A stretch of 64,000 nucleotides of DNA, taken from assembly GCA_021029095.1 (NCBI GenBank), contig JAJOHG010000010.1, positions 868,001 to 932,000 of the forward strand. The letters run 5' to 3'. The translations under genes and the position numbers were made by a program. This document shows positions 57,512 to 64,000 of the stretch, piece by piece (position 1 is the stretch's first letter; every line of letters starts with the position of its first letter). The stretch is from Phellopilus nigrolimitatus (taxonomy: Eukaryota; Basidiomycota; Agaricomycetes; Hymenochaetales; Hymenochaetaceae). Below the pieces are notes generated by a model that was not told the origin of the DNA, did no database searches, and worked only from the letters and a program-made list of their open reading frames with translations.

Positions 57512-58060
57512 TTTTTCTTCTGGCTCAGCTGGGTCCATATACTTCTTGAGCAGACTGGAGAATGCAACAGCAGCAGTCACGCAGGAGTAAGTGTCAGCAT
57601 GAGATGGACCATAACGCCCGCGAAGTAACTCCCAACGAACGCATAGATAATGACGAATACTTGTTCGTTACACAGTTCGTTAAAGCAGAGGTACATGCCT
57701 GCTGGAAAGAGTACAATGAGGAAGTGCAAGTCCATGAAGAACGACGGTCACGGCGCGCTGTCGGATGGTGCTCCGGGACGGAGGCACTGATTGGGATGTA
57801 CTTCTTGCGTAGCCGGTATCCCAGAGAGAGTAGAAGTGTCCAGTCCAAGGCGCAATCCAACCATTCATTGTCAGGGCGCCGAATACCAACACGTCCAGAA
57901 TGCTGAACAGCACAACAGCAACGCGGTTGAGCGATTTAAATTGCTTCGAAGACATGAGCGAGCGCACAAGGTCGGTGAAGGCAACAAGCTGGAGGAGTCC
58001 GAAACACCAAGCGCGGCCTTATGTTCACTCGTACAGACGGGCTGAAAACCAACAAAAAAA
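57512..58060 (-). pseudogene. Fragment of STT3 (oligosaccharyltransferase catalytic subunit) gene
   Basis: Pieces in several minus-strand frames, in order: FVGFQPVCTSEHKAALGV, FGLLQLVAFTDLVRSLMSSKQF, MNGWIAPWTG, FYSLWDTGYA, KKYIPISASVPEHHPTAR, FFMDLHFLIVLFPAGMYLCF, QVFVIIYAFVGSYFAGVMV LMLTLTP, AVAFSSLLKKYMDPAEPEE. This is the C-terminal membrane part of STT3, including the SVSEHQPT loop, here altered to SVPEHHPT. At least four frame breaks occur. The N-terminal third and the catalytic WWDYG domain are missing. It is inside the interval bounded by the two CACTG foldback elements. Confidence 0.78.
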
Positions 58061-58086
58061 GGCTGTGTATTTGTTTTTTTCTGTAT

Positions 58087-58474
58087 TCATTCTATTGCGG
58101 GAGACGGGAACGGGACAGACGCACCACGACCTCGATCATCATGCTCCCGTTCGAAGCTGCTCGCACTGCACGAGTACGCGAGCTGCGCGATGATCGTGCT
58201 GCGCGCGTTCTGTGAGTGCTGGGCCGAGAGAAGAGAAGCGGGGACATACATAGTACGTGACAAAGAACATCGAGATGCCGATGCCACCAAAGGCCGGGAA
58301 GATGGCATTCGCGGGGAACATAATCATGCCGTCTGCGGGTGCGTGCGTCAGGGCTCGCTGCAAAAAAAAGAAAGGGGGGAGGGGGGCGCACACACAAGAG
58401 ACGCCATCGAGGACGTTCAGCAGCACACTGCACAGCGCAGCGGCTCCCAGGGCACGCGCCGCATCATGCGACAT
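58087..58474 (-). pseudogene. Exon-like fragment of an unidentified membrane protein
   Basis: Minus strand reads AARALGAAALCSVLLNVLDG, then after a possible GTGTGC...TTTGCAG intron ALTHAPADGMIMFPANAIFPAFGGIGISMFFVT, then after GTATGT...TCACAG NARSTIIAQLAYSCSASSF. Good splice borders and hydrophobic segments suggest it derives from a real multi-exon gene. I do not recognise the family, and it does not join to the STT3 fragment downstream. Confidence 0.4.
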
Positions 58475-58548
58475 GAGCGACGCGAGCGGGGCAAGGCCAG
58501 GCGCGGCGTCGACACACCAGTACCAGCCAGTGCCAGTAGTATCCTGGC

Positions 58549-58598
58549 CTGTAATTACAGGGGAATGGCAGTACTACAGTCCCCTGTAATTACAGGGG
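58549..58598. repeat. Paired 16-18 bp palindromes
   Basis: CCTGTAATTACAGGGG (58549-58564) and the perfect palindrome CCCCTGTAATTACAGGGG (58581-58598) are separated by 16 bp. Either can form a hairpin by itself, or they can pair with each other. Confidence 0.7.
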
Positions 58599-58618
58599 TG
58601 CTAAAAACAAACTGGTGA

Positions 58619-59452
58619 CTGCTCGTGACTGATAGGGGTAGACCCGGTAGAGACGATGACAAATGATGGGAATGGGATGATTTTAGATAATGCCGAAATG
58701 CCGGGAAGCAATGTGTAATCCCACCTGCTTGCTGCCGGCAGGTATGCTCTAACATAAAATCTGAAGCTAAAGTTAGGTCCCTCTCGTAGCGTGCCGGCGG
58801 CGTGCTTCCGCGCCCTCCTGTGCCCTCCCGCTCGCGGCGGCCCGCCCTCCTGCTCATTGTCCCGATGTTCGGCTCTGCTACTCCTGGAGCAAATCAGCTT
58901 AATTTTTTTTTGCATTATGCATTTATTAATTAGCTTTGTATATTCTTTCGGGCTTTGGATTACGATCTCTGATGTAAGGAAGGATCGTCTTGTAAAGTAG
59001 GCATTATCGTTGTGCTTGCATATATTTGGTCCCAGCTGGTGGCAATACAAAAAGTGTACAAAATTTGCGTTAAGCGAGTGTACTTTGGTATCGACGCCCG
59101 TGCCACAACCACTACAAAACTCAAACTTGTTACCAAATTAGGAAAATCCCCATGCTCAGCACCTTTCTCTTTTGTATTTTCAGCATAACTTTTGTTCTAC
59201 TGCACGTAAAATCATGACTTTGGTAGTGGGCCATTGCTGTGCATGGCAGGCTATGATTCCTTTTCTTTTTCTTAATCCTTACCATTAGCTTTAGGGTCCA
59301 TCCGCGGGAGCAGCCGTCACGTGTGCCGAGGCGTATTTCGTGTCCGTTGCAGACGTCGTCCCGACTTCCCGTGGTGGTGGTGGAGAGGAGGCGGCAGCAA
59401 CAATCATAGTGAGCACTCACAGGAACATCAATATTATCTCCTTTCGACGTGA
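58619..59452. other. Non-coding, with a possible short exon near 59290-59440
   Basis: Mostly AT-rich with a GC-rich patch at 58790-58860. On the minus strand 59440-59290 is open (TSKGDNIDVPVSAHYDCC...) but unrecognised. It ends at foldback copy 2. Confidence 0.35.
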
Positions 59453-59977
59453 CACTGCGGGCATCCACTTAGAATCCCCCCATGGTGAGTCAATTAGATG
59501 TTTTATTTAATTGTGGCTTTCTTCACACATTATAGTTTAACACTTTTGGACACTTTTATCCGAATCACTTTTTAACTTTCTTATGCCTTTCTCCAAACAG
59601 TATATTTTAACTTTCTTTTTGCCTTTGTCCATACAAGAAAGGCTTAACAAAGGGGTGCTTATCCGAATCACTTTTTAACTTTCTTATGCCTTTCTCCAAA
59701 CAGTATATTTTAACTTTCTTTTTGCCTTTGTCCATACAAGAAAGGCTTAACAAAGGGGTGCTTTGACGAAAACATGCCTTTGTTAAGCCTTTCATGTGTG
59801 GACAAAGGTGAAAAGAAAGTTTAAGTATACCGGTTGGAGAAAGGCATAAGAAAGTTAAAAAGTGATTCGGATAAAAGTGTCCAAAAGTGTTAAACTATAA
59901 TGTGTGGAGAAAGCCACAATTAAATAAAACATCTAATTGACTCACCATGGGGGGATTCTAAGTGGATGCCTGCAGTG
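59453..59977. mobile_element. CACTG-ended foldback element, copy 2 (525 bp), TSD TGA
   Basis: Same ends as copy 1 (CACTGCGGGCATCCACTTAG ... inverted ... GCAGTG). Flanked by a perfect 3-bp duplication, TGA (59450-59452 and 59978-59980), as expected for CACTA-type transposition. It is 103 bp longer than copy 1, exactly accounted for by a 103-bp internal tandem duplication in the left arm (59556-59658 repeated at 59659-59761). Its left arm matches the right arm of copy 1, so orientation is reversed. Sequence between copies is nearly identical, implying recent movement. Confidence 0.88.
59556..59761. repeat. Internal tandem duplication, 2 x 103 bp
   Basis: TTATCCGAATCACTTTTTAA starts at 59556 and again at 59659. 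The following ~100 bp, to ACAAAGGGGTGC, repeat with no difference seen by eye. Confidence 0.85.
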
Positions 59978-60455
59978 TGACTGGCTTTCTTACACTTGCC
60001 AGCTGCACGACACCGCTCAGCGCCTCCGGTACGTGCTCTTCCTCCTCCCACCGCTCCTGTGCCTTCTCCCGCCGTCGTGCGCCCGCGCGACCAGTTCACT
60101 CGCCGCGCTGCCGCAGATGCTCGTGCAGGCCGAGCGCACGCGCGCGCACGCCTGCAGCTCCTGTGGCTTGATTCCACTGCACGGGGCGAGCGAGCGGTGG
60201 TGGAGCAGGCAGTGCGCGGAGGGTGCTTGCGCACTAGGCGACTGGGAAGTGCGAGAGATGGCGGTAAAGTTGGGCTTGGACGTGGGTGGGGTGCAGATGA
60301 TAGTGCAGTGGGAGAGGGTGCGTTGAGGGCGGGAGTAAGAGCAGGAGTGGTGCTCTCCTGGGCGGTTTTCGCCCGAGCGAATATAAGTAGAGGGACAACC
60401 GCTCGTTCCCCACCAGCCCCCAAGTCCGCCCAGCATCGAGCAGCGTGCGCGGCTT
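59978..60455. other. GC-rich flank right of foldback copy 2
   Basis: Open frames on both strands (plus, about 60030-60326: LLPPSCARATSSLAALPQML...) are composition-driven, and I recognise no family. The sequence from 60370 to 60455, with ATATAAGTAG near 60380, looks like promoter and 5' UTR of the relic that starts at 60456. Confidence 0.35.
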
Positions 60456-61260
60456 ATGCAGTCTGGAAACGAGGCCCAGGGGAAGATTTTGCTCAAGCAG
60501 TTGATGTCCGGGTAAGTTTTTTCTTTCCTTTTCGACTCATCTTTGTGTATGATGCAGCTTCCGTACGCTTTGATATATCCTTTATGTTGTGATCCTCCCT
60601 TTGAGCCGAAGTTCTCTTTTCTTATTGCTTCCCTTTCAAATCTGCGTCCGATCGACTAAGGAACACTTGTACTCATGAAAATTCATACAGTACTCTCTGA
60701 AACTCTGGTTTCGGCGACCCATCTCAGGGTATCCCCAGTCCGCACCCCTGCCTTACCTACCCTCCCAAGTCGTACGGCCCTTTCCCCACAGACGCTTATC
60801 AAGCACAGTATATCCAAGAGCCGCCGCGCGACTTCCAGCCTCAGGCTCCGCAAGTACAGCAGCAAACCCCCTCTCCGAGTCGCAAGTCCATGTTCCATTT
60901 CATTTCGCCTTTCGACGCCCTTGTGTCGACCGACCGTCGCAGCCGCCTCTTCTGGAAAAAAGAAAGCTGATCTGGTCGCGCTTGCGCCCGACCGCGAGAC
61001 TCCAAGGACGCCTGGACGTTGCTCGCCATGGATCCAAAGCGCACATTGATGGAGAACCTCATGGACCAACTGACCCGCTGTCAGGGCCCTCCACCGCAGC
61101 GCCAGCTCGACTCGGACAGCCCCGAGCCGGGTACCCCGCTGAGCGAGCCCATCCATTTCCACGAAGGTGCAGGACGCCCCCAAGTCGCGGGCCCCTAGCT
61201 CGCTGCGCAGGTCACCGCCTCAGGCGTGGGGTCTGGATATGCAGCGCAGTGACCCGTTCG
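60456..61260 (+). pseudogene. Relic resembling the N-terminal region of an EDC4-like decapping scaffold
   Basis: First segment MQSGNEAQGKILLKQLMSG (60456) ends at a GTAAGT donor. After GTATCC...CCACAG (to about 60791) it reads DAYQAQYIQEPPRDFQPQ, then SRKSMFHFISPFDALVSTD and WKKES with a stop. One frame away comes MDPKRTLMENLMDQLTRCQ and a Pro/Gln-rich tail. The SMFxFxSPFDAL and DPKRxxxENLMDQLTRGQ elements in this order are features I associate with fungal EDC4/Ge-1-type mRNA-decapping proteins upstream of their WD40 domain. No WD40 sequence follows. In-frame stop plus frame change indicate a broken copy. Family assignment is from memory of motifs only. Confidence 0.45.
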
Positions 61261-62085
61261 GACCTTACTCTGCATACCATTGCCATGCGGATAGACCGGT
61301 CTCGCCGACCATCTGAGCTTTTAATGACCCCTTCTGCCAGTCGAACCAGCAGTTCCCACTCGTAGCCAATGGATCGCGGGTCCCGTGGGTCACCCACTAT
61401 ACCGGTCCTGACCCAGACCCACAGGTTATGAATGACCCACATATCCGGGTTATGCACGGGTCTAGATATGCATTTTGAAAATCTCATACCCGTGCAAACG
61501 AGTCCGGGTCTACCCGCGCATATCCCTAGCTCGATATCATCGCGGGTAAAATAAAGCTAGGACATTGAAAATGCGGGGCCTACGCTGGAGCAGTTCGCAG
61601 AGATCTACAGTAGCAATCCCGGACTCGATAGAGAATTCAAGCAAGTGACGCATTTTCATTCTTTTCGCAGCAATTTTCTTACTATTTCCATAGAACCCCA
61701 CACTCAATACGAGAACAAGTCGGTACCTACCAAAAGTCTCTTTTCTTCCGTTGCAACCAGAGACAACACTCGAACCAGCCGATCATCTATTCCTATGATG
61801 TACTACTCGTTTTATTTCTTCTCGGCAAAGCGAGTGGTACGTCATAAGGTGCAGTGCACGTGATAATACCCACGGCACACCTGTGCGTCGTCCTCAACTG
61901 CTCCGGTCCGCCTCCTTCCCACTTGCCGTCCCCGTCGCCCTCACGCGGGGACGACTCCTCTTTCCTCACCACCCCGCCGTCCCCGACGCTCTCCACCCGC
62001 TCCACTCACGCTGCAAGATAACCGGCCCGACACGGGGCTCTCGAGCCTCACACTCCTCTAACCCAACTCGCCGAACCATGGACAC
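61261..62085. other. Repeat-derived sequence with CGGGT/ACCCG motifs
   Basis: 61370-61545 is dense in GGGTC, ACCCA, ACCGG and CCGGGT strings in both orientations (e.g. GGTCTAGATATGC near 61460), similar in flavour to 57050-57360. 61560-62085 has no recognised gene. The last 60 bp may hold the start exon of the Ca2+-ATPase relic. Confidence 0.4.
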
Positions 62086-63457
62086 ATGCGCAAGAGTTCT
62101 TTTGTGTCGACACTCACAGGCTCTGACAGCGGCGAGCCATCCAGTCCAATTGGTAATCCTGACTCTGCCCGTCTGTCCGTAGGGCAGGGCCATGGCCCGA
62201 GTATCGACGGCTACCAGGGCCATTCACAGCGCACGAGTATCACCATCGCCGCACCGTCTTCTCCCGGCAGAGGCAGCAGCTTCGACGCCGCGGATGCCTC
62301 TTCTTCGGGAAAGCATGGCAAAGGCCAGAAAGGCAAATCCGACACAGATGCGGCAGAAGAAGGGAGGAAGGAGAAGGAGTGGGAGGAGCGGGAATGGCAG
62401 ATTGTGCTCGACAGCGACAAGCCGGGTGCGGAGGCGGATATGGGCCCATTTCCTGTGCAGCTCAGCGCGCTCGCGACTTGTCGACCCAAAGAGTCTGCAT
62501 GTGCTCGAGGCGCTCGGCGGTGTCGACGGGCTGCTCCACGGGCTCGGCACAGCGTGGCCTGTCCAATCAACAATCCGCGATGAGGGCGGAATTCGGCGGC
62601 AGGAAAGGCTCGAAAGGGAAATGGCGACCTCGCGCCCCCGCATTCTTCTCCGCGGACTTGGGGGCACATGCGACGCACGCGGACCGCCAGCGCGTGTATG
62701 GGCAGAACATGCTCCCCATGCACGCGAGCAAGAACCTGCTGCTGCTCATGTGGCTCGTGCTGAATGACAAAGTGCTCGTGCTGCTGAGCATCGCCGCGGT
62801 CGTCTCGCTTGCGCTGGGCCTCTTCCAGGACTTCGGCACACAGCACCCGACGTTCTCATGCGGGAACGGCCAGACGTGCACGCAGCCGCCGGTCGATTGG
62901 GTTGAGGGTGCGTGCGGCTTGTTGTTTGAGTAAGAGGAGTCACTTATTTTTTGTCTGAAGGCGTGGCAATTATAGTTGCTATCGTCATCGTCGTTGTCGG
63001 CTCGATGAACGACTGGCAGGATGAGAAGCAGTTCAAGAAGCTGAATGAGAAGAAGGAGGACCACACGGTCAAGATTATCCGCGACGGTGCTGAGAAAGTC
63101 ATCAATGTGAAGGTGCATGTTCACTTCATCATATAATTTTTATTTTATTTTTGCTGATTTTCTGCAAAAACATCTTTAGGATGTGGTTGTCGGAGACATT
63201 GCGCTGCTGGAGCCGGGCGAGGTTGTCCCCTGCGACGGCGTCTTCCCTACTGGGCACAATGTCAATTGCGACGAGTCGGGCATGACGGGCGAGAGCAATG
63301 CAATGAAAAATGTGCCTGCAAGAAGGGAGAGGCGGACAGTTCCGTAAGCTCGCATACGGACTGCTTCGTTGTGAGCGGCAGTAAGGTCCTCGAGAGTGCC
63401 GGCAGTTACGTCGTCATTGCAGTCAGCATCAAGAGCTTCAACGGGCGGATCATGATG
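62086..63457 (+). pseudogene. 5' part of a vacuolar-type Ca2+-ATPase (PMC1-like), broken
   Basis: Head in frame 1: RKSSFVSTLTGSDSGEPSSP...VLDSDKPGAEADMGPFPVQL. It continues in frame 2 (LVDPKSLHVLEALGGVDGLLHG) and frame 3 (RGLSNQQSAM..., RQRVYGQNMLPMHASKNLLL LMWLVLNDKVLVLLSIAAVV SLALGLFQDFG, TM1). After a GTGCGT...GAAG intron come TM2 (VAIIVAIVIVVVGSMNDWQ) and KIIRDGAEKVINVK. After a second intron comes DVVVGDIALLEPGEVVPCDG and the actuator motif CDESGMTGESNAM. The last exon, HTDCFVVSGSKVLE...SFNGRIMM, lies one frame off and ends at a GTAAGT donor (about 63458). These are P2B-type pump features up to the A domain. At least three frame breaks occur, and the phosphorylation (DKTGT) and nucleotide-binding domains are replaced by a minisatellite. 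Non-functional in this form. Confidence 0.82.
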
Positions 63458-63529
63458 GGTAAGTGCGTGCTTTTAATCTTGCAGCGAGCGGCTATTCTAA
63501 TTTAATTACATTCGCAACGCTGCAGACGT

Positions 63530-64000
63530 GTCACGATCCGTTCACCCTCGTTCCTCGGCTAACCGAACCTGTGACACGAACCGAACCTCCGGACACCTCG
63601 AACGGCCTCCGAACCCCTTGTCCTTCATTCCTCTGGACTTCGTTTGGCTCGAGTCCTCTTCGTTCAGCAGTTTCGGCTCGAATCCCCTTCGTCTGGCGGG
63701 AATCCTCTCCATTTGGTCCGAATCACTCGTCCTCCGTTCATCTGGACTCGTAGCCTCTCCGTTCGGTTCGAACCTCTCGTCCTTCGTCCCTCAGGACTCA
63801 TACGACTCGGATCCCCTTCGTTCAGCGGGATTCCTCTCGGTTCGGTTCGAACCTCTCGTCCGTCGTTCCTCCGGACTCGTACGGCAGGGATCCCCTTCCT
63901 TCGGCCCGAATCCTCTCCGTTCGGCTCAGCCCTCCTTCATTCGGCAGGGATCCCTTCCGTTCGGCCCGAACCCTCTTCGTTCGGCTTGGTCATCCTTCGT
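63530..64000. repeat. Degenerate TTCGG-rich minisatellite (continues beyond window)
   Basis: The last ~470 bp consist of modules of about 20-27 bp built on TTCGGYTCGAAYCCTCTYCGT, with variants such as GGACTCGTACG and GGCAGGGATCCC. Longer periods are visible, e.g. GGTTCGAACCTCTCGTC at 63765 and 63844 (79 bp apart). It directly replaces the expected downstream exons of the Ca2+-ATPase. Confidence 0.75.

Noticed and set aside
57594..57906. 114-aa plus-strand frame with many charged residues
   Set aside because: Antisense of the STT3 fragment, whose membrane motifs are recognisable on minus.

Overview
The window reads as nuclear DNA of a filamentous basidiomycete, probably an Agaricomycete. Genes are split by many short introns of about 50-70 bp with GTRNGT-type donors. 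Coding exons are GC-rich. The gene set is fungal: a FunK1 kinase, PDAT/LRO1, a Spa2-type polarisome protein, a TauD dioxygenase, a HOL1-like MFS transporter and an HDAC. No rRNA, tRNA, CRISPR or bacterial-type operon structure was found. Exon models were built by hand from splice signals plus protein similarity recognised by eye; no database search was possible.

Layout. 1-7 kb (minus strand): the 5' part of a GTPBP1/2-like GTPase gene, a damaged GPI-anchored cupredoxin-like gene, and a FunK1 kinase. 8-16.5 kb (plus): two conserved-looking unknown proteins, phospholipid:diacylglycerol acyltransferase (LRO1), and glucosamine-6-phosphate deaminase. 16.5-28 kb: a 1350-aa BRCT protein, then a TauD/TfdA dioxygenase and an MFS transporter transcribed divergently from a shared 480-bp promoter, then a small RRM protein. 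29-34 kb: a truncated MEMO-like relic, a glycoside hydrolase, a decayed 2OG-Fe(II) oxygenase and a 448-bp hAT-type MITE with a perfect 8-bp target duplication. 35-40.5 kb is gene-poor. 40.5-54 kb: a disordered protein, NAD kinase, a small unknown, Spa2, very-long-chain 3-ketoacyl-CoA reductase and a class I HDAC.

54-64 kb is different: a mosaic of foldback and terminal-inverted-repeat elements mixed with gene fragments (ribosomal uL2, STT3, a decapping-scaffold-like protein, a vacuolar Ca2+-ATPase), ending in a degenerate TTCGG-rich minisatellite that leaves the window. Its most striking feature is a pair of near-identical CACTG-ended foldback elements in opposite orientation at 56446-56867 and 59453-59977. 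They bracket fragments of unrelated genes, in the manner of a Pack-type TIR transposon.

A second theme is that several otherwise well-conserved genes carry isolated one-base frame breaks, while neighbours (GNPDA, NADK, HDAC, KAR, GH5, BRCT) splice cleanly end to end. This is either residual indel error in the assembly or real decay, and it decides how many genes here are functional. Functional links between neighbours are few. The best candidate is the divergent dioxygenase/transporter pair. PDAT (triacylglycerol synthesis) and the ketoacyl-CoA reductase (fatty-acid elongation) are both ER lipid enzymes but are not clustered.
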